A stretch of 64,000 bases of DNA, taken from assembly GCF_008370325.1 (NCBI RefSeq), contig NZ_VNIP01000011.1, positions 372,001-436,000 on the forward strand, in the 5' to 3' direction. Shown in pieces: positions 17,769-26,987 of the stretch. The position numbers and the translations under genes are program-made. The DNA is from Martinezella tropici (GTDB lineage Bacteria > Pseudomonadota > Alphaproteobacteria > Rhizobiales > Rhizobiaceae). Every line of letters starts with the position of its first letter. Within the stretch, counting starts at the first letter, position 1. Under the pieces are notes generated by a model, which had not been told where the DNA came from, did not search any database, and saw nothing but the letters and a program-made list of their open reading frames with translations.

Positions 17769-18411
17769 AGCAGGTCAGCACCGCCGAATAATGCACGGCG
17801 GCCGCGGCGATGACAAAGCCATGCCAGATGGCATTCTGGAAACGCAGCTTTTCCCAGACGTGAAAGATCACGCCGAGCGAGTAGATCACACCGCCGATGA
17901 CGATGAGCAGCATCGAGGCGAATGGGATATGCATGGAAACCGGCTTGGCGACAAGGATGCCGCTCCAACCCATGGCGAGGTAGAGCAGGATCGCCAATCG
18001 GTCGTAGCGCCCCGGAAACAGACACTTCAGGATGATGCCGAAGGCAGCGAAGACCCAGACGGCGATCAGCACGCCGAGCAGCAGCGGGTCTTCAGCTCCC
18101 CGCTCGAGAAAGGGCGTGTAGGTGGCGGCGATCAGGACATAAATGAAGGAGTGGTCGAAACGCCGGAGAAACCATTTCGTCTTCGACACCGGCCAGAGGT
18201 TATAGGTGAAGGACATTCCGAGCGTCAGCACCAGGCCGACCCCATAGATCCAGGCCGCCGCAATTCCTCCGTGGGAGCTCCACACCGTCGCATAGAAGAT
18301 CAATACGGTCGCGCCGATCAATGCAAAGACGACGCCGACACCATTGACGATGCTGTCGGCGATAATTTCATAGCGATCATAGGCCCAACGGATGCCCCTG
18401 TACTCAGTCAT
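17743..18411 (-). CDS. Hemolysin III / TrhA-like membrane protein
   Basis: A 222-residue protein with seven transmembrane helices of the HlyIII/YqfA family (PAQR-like fold). Characteristic pieces are ADSIVNGVGVVFAL, the FDHSFIYVLIAATYTP motif and the C-terminal FHVWEKLRFQNAIWHGFVIAAAAVHY with conserved His residues. In Escherichia coli the homologue affects membrane energy and fatty acid balance; a haemolytic role is not implied. It converges on the preceding gene. Confidence 0.9.
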   Translation of the reverse strand: MTEYRGIRWAYDRYEIIADSIVNGVGVVFALIGATVLIFYATVWSSHGGIAAAWIYGVGLVLTLGMSFTYNLWPVSKTKWFLRRFDHSFIYVLIAATYTPFLERGAEDPLLLGVLIAVWVFAAFGIILKCLFPGRYDRLAILLYLAMGWSGILVAKPVSMHIPFASMLLIVIGGVIYSLGVIFHVWEKLRFQNAIWHGFVIAAAAVHYSAVLTCFSLSPESF

Positions 18412-18726
18412 TTAGTTCGGTTCCGTTTCCGTCCGAAATCGATCTTTGCACCGGGGCGATGAGGAAGCAACTGTGCCAAACGAGCGCATCGATCAATCTT
18501 CGTAAACAGGCCTCCCGTCCCATCCGTCAATGGAAAGCGAACGCTCAATCCGCAATTTATAGGCTTCTGTGAACAATCGAAATCCGCCATATCTGGATGC
18601 AAGTACAGCGGGCCAGAGGATATCCAAAGAGGCATATCAACCGGCAAACCCTCCACCCGCCCCCGGCGGTCCATTGCCGCCAACGCCGGTTGCCTTTTTA
18701 AAAGTATCGAGGTTGGAACTGACCCT
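18412..18726. other. Intergenic region upstream of VOC gene
   Basis: 315 bases that should contain the promoters of the divergent hemolysin III-like and VOC genes. No clear dyad, RNA gene or repeat was recognised. Confidence 0.4.
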
Positions 18727-19593
18727 ATGACCGAAACCACCCCTTCCTACGCTCTGACCCGTCCCGCTTATGTCGGCCAGTCGCACCTTGTCGTCACCGA
18801 CCTGCCGCAGGTGTCGCGCTTCTATCAGGATATGCTCGGCCTGAAGGTGATCGAGAAGACGGCGAGCGGCGAGGTCTTGGGCGTTGCCGGCCATCCCCTG
18901 CTGACACTGACGACGGATCGGGCTGCGACGCGCGCGCCGAAGACCGCCGCAGGCCTCTTCCATACAGCCTTCCTGATGCCGAGCCGCGTCGAGCTGGCGC
19001 GCTGGCTTCGCCATGCCGCCCAAAACAATGTCGTGCTGGAAGGCGCATCGGACCATGTCGTCAGCGAAGCCATCTATCTCTCCGACCCCGAGGGCAACGG
19101 CATCGAGATCTATGCCGACCGGCCGCATGGGGCATGGACCTTCCATGACGACGGTACTGTCGAGATGGCCACGCTCCGGCTCGATCTGCAGAAACTCTAC
19201 GAAAGCGCCCCGCAGGATCGCTGGGAGGGCATGGCCGAAGGGTCGGCCATCGGCCATATCCATCTGCAGGTGGGCGATGTGGCGGAAGCCAACGCCTTCT
19301 ACCGCGACGTGCTCGGCATGAAGGTGATGGCCGCACGCTATCCCGGCGCGACCTTCCTCGCGACCGGCGGCTACCACCACCACCTCGGTGCCAATACCTG
19401 GAACAGCCGCGGCGCCGGTCTGCGTTCCGAACATATGACCGGCCTTTCCGACTACACGCTGCGCTTCAACGACAAGTCTGCGCTCGACACGGCCGTCTCC
19501 GCCCTGGAGCAGCATGAGATCAAGACCGAGAAACGCGACGGCGGCGTTTCGCTGCGCGATCCCTGGGGTATCGGACTGAACCTGATCGCTTGA
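18727..19593 (+). CDS. Two-domain VOC family protein (CatE-like dioxygenase fold)
   Basis: A 288-residue protein with two vicinal-oxygen-chelate modules: about 15-125 (VGQSHLVVTDLPQVSRFYQDMLGLKV) and about 175-288 (IGHIHLQVGDVAEANAFYRDVLGMKV). Likely metal ligands are His in the first strand of each module, a His-rich GGYHHHLG region and Glu near IEIYAD. The layout matches CatE-like catechol-2,3-dioxygenase proteins such as Bacillus YfiE, but the substrate cannot be inferred. A hairpin terminator follows. Confidence 0.85.
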   Translation: MTETTPSYALTRPAYVGQSHLVVTDLPQVSRFYQDMLGLKVIEKTASGEVLGVAGHPLLTLTTDRAATRAPKTAAGLFHTAFLMPSRVELARWLRHAAQNNVVLEGASDHVVSEAIYLSDPEGNGIEIYADRPHGAWTFHDDGTVEMATLRLDLQKLYESAPQDRWEGMAEGSAIGHIHLQVGDVAEANAFYRDVLGMKVMAARYPGATFLATGGYHHHLGANTWNSRGAGLRSEHMTGLSDYTLRFNDKSALDTAVSALEQHEIKTEKRDGGVSLRDPWGIGLNLIA

Positions 19594-19615
19594 TCCGCCT
19601 GAATCACCATTGCCT

Positions 19616-19643
19616 AAGCCCGTTGCGGAACCGGAACGGGCTT
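19616..19643 (+). terminator. Hairpin terminator after VOC gene
   Basis: Stem AAGCCCGTT / AACGGGCTT with a 10-base loop followed by TTTCG. It separates the VOC gene from the AI-2E-type transporter gene. Confidence 0.75.
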
Positions 19644-19691
19644 TTCGCGTTTGAGTAGAGAGGCGATTGTGCCTTCGGGAATCTGCAAGGC

Positions 19692-20861
19692 ATGGAAGTC
19701 GACAAAATCGTCACCACGCGATCGGAAACAACGGTTACACGCGAAGGCAGGGCCGACGCAGAACGCAACACATCTCAAGATGAGCGCGACGAGGACAGTG
19801 TTTTCGACATATCCCACGGATCGATGCGCGGCAGGCTTGATATCGCCGCATCCTGGGCGACCATAGGCATCTTCCTCATCCTGGCTTTGGCCGGTGTCTA
19901 CATGATGTCACTGGTCCTCATCCCAGTGACGCTCGCGGTCGTCGTCGGCATGATCCTCGGGCTGGCGGCGGAGAAGCTCAGCAAACTCGGCGTGCCCCGC
20001 GTCCTGAACGCCATTCTCCTGTCTTCGGCGGTGGCGCTGGTCATCTTCCTCGTCATCAATGCGCTTGCCGGACCGGTCGCCAAGCTCGCCCAGGAAGCGC
20101 CGGACTTCTTTCAGCGCACCTCCGACCGGCTGATGCCTTATCTCGAGCGGTTCAAATGGCTGCATATTTCGTCCGAAAGCCTTCAGGGCGGTCCGATGTC
20201 GATCAGCACGCTGCTGGAAAACAGCGGCAACGTCCTGCATGTCGTGTCCGCAAACCTGACGCCGGCCATCGTGCAAATCCTGATTTTCTTCGCGGCATTG
20301 CTGCTGTTTCTTGCCGGCAGGGTGAGCCTGCGCAGGACGATCATTCTGGCCTTTTCCACCCGCGCGTCGCGGCTGACCGCGATCAGGATTCTCAATGCTG
20401 TGGAACAGGTGCTCGGCTTCTATTTTGCGACAGCCTCGCTGATCTATGCCGGAATTGGCGTTGCGATGACCGTTATTGCCTATGTCGGCGGCATGAGCGT
20501 GCCGGTGCTATGGGGCGTCTTCGCTTTCGTTTCGAGCTTCATTCCATTCCTCGGAATCACGACGATAACGATTGCGCTGGCGATTGCCGGTATCGTCACG
20601 CATTCCGACATCATCTTCGGCCTTGCGCCCGCCGTCGCGTTTTTCGCTGTGCATCTGGCGGTCGAAAACATCGTCTTTCCCGCGATCATGGGGCGCCAAT
20701 GGGAGATCAATCCCTTCGTCGTCTTCCTTGCCATCCTCTTCTGGACATGGATGTGGGGCGCCGTCGGCGCCATGCTGGCCCTGCCGCTGTCGCTGATCGT
20801 CATGACCGTCATCGAAGAGCTGTTCATCGAGGAAAAGGCCCAGCCGCAATTGCCGGGTTAA
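19692..20861 (+). CDS. AI-2E family (PerM-like) transporter
   Basis: A 389-residue inner-membrane protein. An unusually charged N-terminal extension of about 45 residues (rich in Arg, Asp and Thr) precedes about seven or eight helices. Family features include the soluble loop with LAQEAPDFFQR between early helices and the C-terminal PVLWGVFAFVSSFIPFLG and NPFVVFLAILFWTWMWGAVGAMLALPL motifs. The family includes Na+/H+ antiporters and TqsA, so the AI-2 label should not be taken as the substrate. Confidence 0.9.
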   Translation: MEVDKIVTTRSETTVTREGRADAERNTSQDERDEDSVFDISHGSMRGRLDIAASWATIGIFLILALAGVYMMSLVLIPVTLAVVVGMILGLAAEKLSKLGVPRVLNAILLSSAVALVIFLVINALAGPVAKLAQEAPDFFQRTSDRLMPYLERFKWLHISSESLQGGPMSISTLLENSGNVLHVVSANLTPAIVQILIFFAALLLFLAGRVSLRRTIILAFSTRASRLTAIRILNAVEQVLGFYFATASLIYAGIGVAMTVIAYVGGMSVPVLWGVFAFVSSFIPFLGITTITIALAIAGIVTHSDIIFGLAPAVAFFAVHLAVENIVFPAIMGRQWEINPFVVFLAILFWTWMWGAVGAMLALPLSLIVMTVIEELFIEEKAQPQLPG

Positions 20862-20874
20862 CCCCTTCAATCCC

Positions 20875-21666
20875 TCAATTCGTCGTGCCGTCGTCGCCCT
20901 TTTCGGGAATATCCTGCAGGCGAACGAACTCCACGCCCTTCGCCTTCAGCGCAAGGATGCTGGCCGCGACCCCCTCGCCCGCCGCATGCGTCGGCTGGTT
21001 GATGTGGGAAATGATGACGTCGCCGTCCTTGGCGGAGGCATATTGCTTTTCAACCATCTTGGCCGGCAGCAGCGAGCCGCTGTCGCCGTTCACCGAATAG
21101 CCGGCAACCCGATACCCCATGCCGCGGATCTGCGCGATGGCGGAAGGGCTATATTTCGCGGTCGCGCCGCGGAACCAGCGCGGCTGCGGAATCCCGGCCG
21201 CGATCATCGCATCGGCACCGCCCTTGACTTCCTGCGCGACAGCCTGAGGCGAACCGGCGGCGGGGATGCCATAAACCTTGGTCGGAATGTCGATGGCCGG
21301 GATATGGTTCTGCCCGTGATTTTCCAGTTCGAAGAGATCGGGATTGGCCAGGAAGACGGCGAGCGCATCGGGATTGGTGCGCAACCAACGCGCGGTGACG
21401 AAGATCGTCGCCGGGATGCGCTGATCGACAAGGGTGCTCAGGATGCGCGGATCGGTCTTGCCCATGCAGGCATCGAAGGTGAGCGCGATGCGGGGCGCGC
21501 CTTTGCCCGCCCGATTGACGTGCAGGTGCGGCTCGACAAGCTTGGTGTTCGAGGCCAACGCCTTCGCCGGCAATTGCGGCCAGCCGGCAGGCGGCTGCTC
21601 GGGCTGCGCGGCAAGGACAGCTCGCGCGGCAAGCAGAACCATTAATGTTGGCAACAGGCGTTTCAT
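20875..21666 (-). CDS. Secreted polysaccharide deacetylase family protein
   Basis: A 263-residue NodB-fold protein with an N-terminal signal peptide (MKRLLPTLMVLLAARAVLAA). The ATG at 21666 is preferred because it gives this signal directly. Metal-binding motifs are seen: TFDAC (usual TFDDG, here with a second Asp lost) and ENHGQNH as the H-x3-H motif, then RWFRGATAKYSPSA. It probably acts on cell-surface polysaccharide in the periplasm. The altered first motif suggests a distinct subfamily; activity is not certain. Confidence 0.85.
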   Translation of the reverse strand: MKRLLPTLMVLLAARAVLAAQPEQPPAGWPQLPAKALASNTKLVEPHLHVNRAGKGAPRIALTFDACMGKTDPRILSTLVDQRIPATIFVTARWLRTNPDALAVFLANPDLFELENHGQNHIPAIDIPTKVYGIPAAGSPQAVAQEVKGGADAMIAAGIPQPRWFRGATAKYSPSAIAQIRGMGYRVAGYSVNGDSGSLLPAKMVEKQYASAKDGDVIISHINQPTHAAGEGVAASILALKAKGVEFVRLQDIPEKGDDGTTN

Positions 21667-21926
21667 CGAGGCAGCCACCGGGTGGATCAAACAAACGAAA
21701 TCGAGCGGCCGAATGATGATCATTTCAGCTGCAACGCCGCCATCATCCGGCAACACGCCGGAAATATGGCAAACCGGCGCGGCTCAGCTCATTTCACATC
21801 ACAAATGCGCCGGGCATGAAAGCCTCGAAGTCCAGGCTTCAACCAGGCTGCGTCTATGCTACGATTGATCTGAGGTTGCCGTAGCACTATCTGCGTATTT
21901 TTCCTTGCTCCCAAAGAGAGACATGC

Positions 21927-22838
21927 ATGAGTCGCGATCCCTATGAAGTTCTGGGCGTAAAGCGGGACGCTCCGCAAAAGGATATTCAAAGCGCCTACCG
22001 CAAGCTTGCCAAGAAGCTGCACCCCGATCTCAACCCCGGCGACAAGCAGGCCGAGGACAAGTTCAAGGAAGCCTCGGCAGCTTACGGCATCGTCGGCGAT
22101 GAGGAGAAGCGTGCGCGGTTCGACCGCGGCGAGATCGACAGCAGCGGCGCCGAGCAGGCACCGCGCAACTATTATCGTGACTATGCAGCGAACGAAGGCC
22201 AGCGCGGCCGCTACCAGAATGCCGGCGGCTTTGCCGATTTCGGCGATGCCGACGACATATTTTCCAGCTTCTTCTCGCGGCGCAGCCAAGGCCAAACGAA
22301 AATGCAGGGTCAAGACCGTCACTATACGATGGAGGTCGATTTCATTGACGCCATCAACGGCGTGAAGAAACAGATCAGCCTGCCCGATGGACCGGCGCTC
22401 GACGTCCAGATCCCGCCCGGCAGCCGCGACGGGCAGACGCTTCGCCTCAAGGGCAAGGGAGATCCCGGCTTTGGCGGCGGGGCTGCCGGGGATGCGCTGA
22501 TTGCGGTGCATGTCCGGCCGCATCGCTTCTATACCCGCGATGGCGACGACATTCGGATGGAACTGCCGATTTCGCTGTCGGAAGCAGTGCTCGGCGGCAA
22601 GGTCCGCGTTCCGACGCCGTCCGGCGCGGTCACCGTCACCCTCGCGCCGAACTCCAACACCGGCAAGGTGCTGCGCCTGAAGGGCAAGGGCGCACCTGTG
22701 CGCGGCAAGGAAAACGGCGATGCCTATGTCTCCTTGAAGGTCGTCCTGCCGGAGGCGCCGGATCCCGAACTGACGCGCTTCGTTTCCGAATGGGAAGCGG
22801 GCAAGGCACAAGATCCCAGAAAGTCCATGGGAGGATAA
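21927..22838 (+). CDS. CbpA-like DnaJ co-chaperone
   Basis: A 303-residue protein with a J-domain at residues 1-70 (HPD at 32-34), a Gly-poor linker with DFGDADDIFSSFFSRR, and two DnaJ C-terminal substrate-binding domains (from about 130). It lacks the Cys-rich zinc module of DnaJ, so it is a class II J-protein like CbpA, stimulating DnaK ATPase in the cytosol. It is followed after 3 bases by a CbpM-like gene, the usual partner arrangement. Confidence 0.93.
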   Translation: MSRDPYEVLGVKRDAPQKDIQSAYRKLAKKLHPDLNPGDKQAEDKFKEASAAYGIVGDEEKRARFDRGEIDSSGAEQAPRNYYRDYAANEGQRGRYQNAGGFADFGDADDIFSSFFSRRSQGQTKMQGQDRHYTMEVDFIDAINGVKKQISLPDGPALDVQIPPGSRDGQTLRLKGKGDPGFGGGAAGDALIAVHVRPHRFYTRDGDDIRMELPISLSEAVLGGKVRVPTPSGAVTVTLAPNSNTGKVLRLKGKGAPVRGKENGDAYVSLKVVLPEAPDPELTRFVSEWEAGKAQDPRKSMGG

Positions 22839-22841
22839 GCG

Positions 22842-23174
22842 ATGAACGAGAGCGAGTTTCGACTGCACCTCCAAATCGAGACCACCGTGCTGGAAGTCTG
22901 GATCTCACAGGGCTGGCTGGTGCCGGAAGAGACGGATCAGGGCCGGAATTTTCGCGAAGCCGATATCGCGCGCGGCCAGCTGATCCTCGATCTCGATCGA
23001 GCAATGGGTCTCAACGAACCCGGCGTCGATGTCGTCATGGATCTGGTGGATCAGCTTCACAGCCTGAGGGCGACGCTGCGCGAGCTGACAGATGCCGTCT
23101 GCCGTCAACCGATCGATGTGCAGGAGCATATCCTGTCAGAGCTGACCCGCGCAGAGTCCCAGAGACGGCGATAG
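22842..23174 (+). CDS. CbpM-like modulator of the J-protein
   Basis: A 110-residue protein with a MerR-like N-terminal fold (EVWISQGWLVPEE, NFREADIARGQLILDL) and a helical C-terminus, matching CbpM, which binds the J-domain of CbpA and inhibits it. It lies 3 bases after the CbpA-like gene with GGAGG overlapping its 3' end, so the two form one operon. DNA binding is not expected despite the MerR resemblance. Confidence 0.86.
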   Translation: MNESEFRLHLQIETTVLEVWISQGWLVPEETDQGRNFREADIARGQLILDLDRAMGLNEPGVDVVMDLVDQLHSLRATLRELTDAVCRQPIDVQEHILSELTRAESQRRR

Positions 23175-23249
23175 CGTTCAATCGCATCGGGCGATAGCGA
23201 CATCAAGATGGAATGTCGTCGCCATGGCGGTCTTGCGGGGCGGAAACGC

Positions 23250-23639
23250 TCAGTCGTAGAGATAATGTTGCTGCCAGGCGTCGCGCGGCACCTTGTCGCC
23301 GATCTGGTAGCTCAGATCACGAACATGAATATGCTGCGGGCCGGTCACACATGCGTACGAGAGGTGATACCAGTCACCCTTGCTGCGGAAAACCGCGCCG
23401 GGCGCATTCATGGCATCCGGCTTCATATCGGGATCGCCGAAAGTATAGGCGATCACCTTGTCCGGCGTGAAACCTGTCTTGTCCGTGCCGATACGCTTCA
23501 TGGCTTCGGCATCGCATGCCTGCTCCATCCGCTCCGACGGATCGAGTTTCTCCAACTGCTTCTTTATGGCCGGATCGACGGCGAAGGCGCAGGTGGCGAC
23601 GGAGGCCAATGGAATAAGGATGGCGAAGAGTTTCAGCAT
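23250..23639 (-). CDS. DUF930 family exported protein
   Basis: A 129-residue protein with a signal peptide (MLKLFAILIPLASVATCAFA), a helical segment PAIKKQLEKLDPSERMEQACDAEAM typical of DUF930, and a C-terminal part with WYHLSYACVTGP. Two or more Cys in the mature part could form disulfides. The start at 23639 is chosen for the signal peptide; the longer frame adds an implausible leader. The family is frequent in Rhizobiales and has no known function. Confidence 0.82.
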   Translation of the reverse strand: MLKLFAILIPLASVATCAFAVDPAIKKQLEKLDPSERMEQACDAEAMKRIGTDKTGFTPDKVIAYTFGDPDMKPDAMNAPGAVFRSKGDWYHLSYACVTGPQHIHVRDLSYQIGDKVPRDAWQQHYLYD

Positions 23640-23922
23640 GAAGACCGGTCCCTTGCATTGTTTTGGATTTTGAGTGCGCCCGTTCCATCGAGGGAAGGTT
23701 TTGATCGCCTTCATGTCGACGCACTGTATGCCGACTTCGATAAAGAATGTGGTCTCATCAAGGCAGCGCGCCATTCGCGCCAGGCCCGCCTGTTCGATCG
23801 AGATTAATGACGACGGCTTGCATGAAGCTTGAGGAGCGGACTTGACGCTTGAACCTAAGGTCGGCGCCCTCTATTTCTCTCTTCTCTTCACATTCGACTT
23901 TCACACCACAGAAAGTGCTCCC

Positions 23923-26016
23923 GTGCCAGTTTTCAAAAATCTTCCCACCCCACCTGTCGCCGAGAAAAAACCTCTGACGGATACACGTCACGGCATTGCC
24001 CGCACCGACGATTATGCTTGGCTGCGCGCCGACAACTGGCAGGCGATGTTCAAGGATCCGTCGATCCTGGCACCGGAAATCCGGGCGCATCTGGAGGCTG
24101 AGAACACCTACATGAACGCCGCGATGGCGGACACGAAGGAGCTGCAGAAAGTTCTCTTCGGCGAGATGAAGGGACGCATCAAGGAGGATGACAGCTCGAT
24201 CCCGATGAAGGACGGCCCTTATGCCTACGGCACGCTCTTCGTCACCGGAGGCGAGCAGCCCCATTTTTTCCGCGAGCCGCGCAACGGCGGCGATCGCAAG
24301 CTGCTGTTGAATGGCGACAGGGAGAATGAAGGAAAGTCCTATTTCCGTCTTTCCGGCCTCGACCATTCCTCCGACCACAGCCATGGCATCTGGGGCTATG
24401 ATGACAAGGGTTCGGAATATTTCACGCTGAAGATCCGCAATTTCGAGACCGGCGAGGATCTTGCCGACGTGATCGAGAACACCGGCGGCGATGCCGTCTG
24501 GGCGCCCGACGGCAAGAGTTTCTTCTACACGCTGCAGGACGAGAACCATCGTCCCTCGAAGATCTTCCATCACATCATCGGCACGCCGCAATCAGACGAC
24601 CGGCTTGTCTATGAAGAAGAAGACCCCGGCTTCTTCATGGGCGTCGGCGGTTCGCTGCTTGATGATTACATCTTCATCGATATTCACGATCACGAGACCA
24701 GCGAATACCGCATCATCCCGACCTCCGATCTGACCGCCGAGCCGAAGATCGTGGCGGAGCGCGAAACTGAGATCGAATACGAGATCAGCGAAGGCGGCGA
24801 CGTCTTCTACATTCTCACCAATGACGGTGATGCCAAGGATTTCAAGATCATGGAGGCACCGGCGAACGAGCCGGGCAAGGAGAACTGGCGCGAGGTCGTG
24901 CCCCACAAGCCGGGCACGCTGATCCTCAGCCATCTCGCCTATGCACGCCACTTGCTCTGGCTGGAGCGTAAGGACGGCCTGCCGCGCATCATCATCCGCG
25001 ACCGTCGTACGGGCGAGGAGCATGCGATCGCCTTCGAAGAAGAAGCCTATGCGCTCGGCCTGCAGGGTGCGGCGGAATACGACACGGATGTCATCCGGTT
25101 CTCCTATTCCTCGATGACGACGCCGAGCCAGCTTTATGACTACAATATGGTGACGCGCGAGCGCACCCTGCTGAAGACGCAGGAAGTGCCCTCAGGCCAT
25201 AATCCAGACGACTACGTGACGCGCCGCGTCTTCGCGCCCGCCTGGGACGGTGAGACGGTGCCGGTGACGCTGCTTTATCGCAAGGACACGCCCCTCGACG
25301 GCTCGGCGCCTTGTCTTCTCTATGGCTACGGTGCCTACGGCGTTACCATTCCGGCCGGTTTCAACACCAATTGCCTGTCGCTTGCCGATCGCGGCTTCGT
25401 CTATGCCATCGCTCATATCCGCGGCGGCAAGGACAAGGGCTTTGCCTGGTACGAAGACGGCAAGATGGAAAAGAAGACCAATACCTTCAAGGACTTCATC
25501 GCAGCCGCCGATTATTTGAATCAGGAGAAGTTCACCTCTTACGCGAAGATCATTGCCGAGGGCGGATCGGCCGGCGGCATGCTGATGGGCGCCGTTGCCA
25601 ACATGGCTCCGGAGAAATTCGCAGGCATCATCGCCGCCGTGCCCTTCGTCGATGTGCTCAACACCATGCTCGACGACACCCTGCCGCTGACGCCGCCGGA
25701 ATGGCCGGAATGGGGCAATCCGATCGAAAGCCAGCAAGAATACGAGCAGATTGCCGCCTATAGCCCCTACGACAATGTCGGCGAGAAGCCCTACCCGCCG
25801 ATCCTCGCGCTCGGTGGCCTCACCGACCCGCGCGTCACCTATTGGGAACCGGCGAAGTGGGTCGCCAGGCTGCGCGAGAAGACGACGAGCGACGCACCCA
25901 TTCTACTGAAGACCAACATGGATGCCGGCCATGGAGGCGCTTCGGGCCGCTTCCAGCGCTTGGAGGAAGTGGCTTTCGAATACGCCTTCGCCGTCAAGGT
26001 CGCCGGGAAAATGTAA
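23923..26016 (+). CDS. ptrB: Oligopeptidase B, S9 family serine peptidase
   Basis: The prolyl-oligopeptidase family enzyme, about 697 residues from the GTG at 23923, matching the usual length; a TTG at 23842 with a strong GAGGAG site would add 27 poorly conserved residues and remains possible. It has an N-terminal beta-propeller and a C-terminal alpha/beta hydrolase domain with the triad S549 (GGSAGG), D635 and H670 in short numbering. It cleaves peptides after basic residues in the cytosol. The DUF1697 gene follows closely and may be cotranscribed. Confidence 0.92.
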   Translation: MPVFKNLPTPPVAEKKPLTDTRHGIARTDDYAWLRADNWQAMFKDPSILAPEIRAHLEAENTYMNAAMADTKELQKVLFGEMKGRIKEDDSSIPMKDGPYAYGTLFVTGGEQPHFFREPRNGGDRKLLLNGDRENEGKSYFRLSGLDHSSDHSHGIWGYDDKGSEYFTLKIRNFETGEDLADVIENTGGDAVWAPDGKSFFYTLQDENHRPSKIFHHIIGTPQSDDRLVYEEEDPGFFMGVGGSLLDDYIFIDIHDHETSEYRIIPTSDLTAEPKIVAERETEIEYEISEGGDVFYILTNDGDAKDFKIMEAPANEPGKENWREVVPHKPGTLILSHLAYARHLLWLERKDGLPRIIIRDRRTGEEHAIAFEEEAYALGLQGAAEYDTDVIRFSYSSMTTPSQLYDYNMVTRERTLLKTQEVPSGHNPDDYVTRRVFAPAWDGETVPVTLLYRKDTPLDGSAPCLLYGYGAYGVTIPAGFNTNCLSLADRGFVYAIAHIRGGKDKGFAWYEDGKMEKKTNTFKDFIAAADYLNQEKFTSYAKIIAEGGSAGGMLMGAVANMAPEKFAGIIAAVPFVDVLNTMLDDTLPLTPPEWPEWGNPIESQQEYEQIAAYSPYDNVGEKPYPPILALGGLTDPRVTYWEPAKWVARLREKTTSDAPILLKTNMDAGHGGASGRFQRLEEVAFEYAFAVKVAGKM

Positions 26017-26037
26017 GCCGAACGGCAGGAGGAAGCC

Positions 26038-26559
26038 ATGACCGTCTTCGTCGCCCTGCTGCGTGCCGTCAATGTCGGCGGCACCGGCATGCTGTCCATG
26101 GCCGATCTCAAGGCACTCTGCGAGGAGATCGGCTTCAAGGATGTGCGCACCTACATCCAGAGCGGCAACGTCGTCTTCCGCGCCGGCGACGACGAGGCAA
26201 CGGTGCAGGCTCGGCTTGAAAGGGCGCTGACGGCCAAAATGGGCAAGTCTCCCGGCGTGATCCTGCGCAGCCGCGAGGCTCTGGAAAGAGTGGCGGAACA
26301 TTCGCCCTTCCCGCATGCCAAGCCGAACTACCTGCTGGTGACCTTCCTGCAGGAGAACGCACCGAAGGATGCACTGGACAAGCTCGTCGCACCCGGCGGC
26401 GAAGAGGTGCATATCGCCGGCAGGGAAATCTACGTGCACTATCCCGATGGCTCGGGACGCTCGAAACTAAAGCTGCCGGCGCTAAAGGCGGGAACAGCGA
26501 GAAATCTCAATACGGTGCGCAAGCTTGCAGAGATGGCACGGGAGCTGGAGGAGAGTTAG
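26038..26559 (+). CDS. DUF1697 family protein
   Basis: A 173-residue soluble protein with the family's N-terminus FVALLRAVNVGGTGMLSMADLK and the TYIQSGNVVFRA motif. It starts 21 bases after the oligopeptidase gene with AGGAGG upstream, so the pair is probably an operon. The family has no established activity. Its 3' end lies 7 bases from the relic of the parE toxin gene. Confidence 0.87.
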   Translation: MTVFVALLRAVNVGGTGMLSMADLKALCEEIGFKDVRTYIQSGNVVFRAGDDEATVQARLERALTAKMGKSPGVILRSREALERVAEHSPFPHAKPNYLLVTFLQENAPKDALDKLVAPGGEEVHIAGREIYVHYPDGSGRSKLKLPALKAGTARNLNTVRKLAEMARELEES

Positions 26560-26566
26560 GGACGTG

Positions 26567-26626
26567 TCACAAGTGCTGCGTAGTCGCTTTAGCCGTTTCG
26601 CGAAATACGACGGAATATCGCTTCAT
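26567..26626 (-). pseudogene. Truncated ParE toxin gene remnant
   Basis: Four bases after the parD stop there is a 19-codon open frame beginning MKRYSVVFRETAKATTQHL and then TGA. This matches the first strand and start of helix 1 of ParE-family toxins (for example YSVVFxxxA). The remaining 70 or so residues of a ParE protein are absent because the DUF1697 gene ends immediately next to it. I infer that a deletion removed the toxin body and left the antitoxin and toxin start. Confidence 0.62.
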
Positions 26627-26630
26627 GCGG

Positions 26631-26891
26631 TTATTGTTTTTCGGCAGCCAGCGTCTCGATCCAATCGTCTATATCCTGCAGGCTCACATTCGGCCTGGGG
26701 TCATCGAGCGATGCCTTTACCTTCTGTCGGATCGCGGCGATCCGTTGCTGATATTCCTCTTCTTCCCGCAGCCAGACCCACACGGCGGCCCGTAACACCT
26801 CGCTCGTAGAGGAATAACTGCCCGCATCGACGCGAGCCTTGATCGCAGCCACCATTTCACTGGGGAGCGAAATGCTCAGCTTTTCATTCAT
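26631..26891 (-). CDS. parD: ParD-family type II antitoxin, now orphan
   Basis: An 86-residue ribbon-helix-helix antitoxin. The N-terminal DNA-binding part is MNEKLSISLPSEMVAAIKARVDAGSY, followed by STSEVLRAAVWVWLREEE and a C-terminal toxin-neutralising segment ending WIETLAAEKQ. The start at 26891 has GGGAG upstream. In an intact module it would repress its own promoter and bind ParE. Only a fragment of parE remains downstream, so it may act on a toxin elsewhere or be decaying. Confidence 0.85.
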   Translation of the reverse strand: MNEKLSISLPSEMVAAIKARVDAGSYSSTSEVLRAAVWVWLREEEEYQQRIAAIRQKVKASLDDPRPNVSLQDIDDWIETLAAEKQ

Positions 26892-26987
26892 AGCAAACTC
26901 CCTAGATACGGTAGGATAAAGTAGGGATGATTTCCTACTCGAGGCAAGCGCCTTGCACCGCCTGCGTGTCGGTCCTACCTTAGGAAC

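Noticed and set aside
17743..18411. Haemolysin role for the HlyIII-like protein
   Set aside because: The family name is historical; members are membrane-homeostasis proteins, and nothing here indicates cytolysis.
23758..24591. 277-residue minus-strand frame opposite ptrB
   Set aside because: An antisense shadow of the oligopeptidase gene with the His- and Arg-rich composition typical of such frames.
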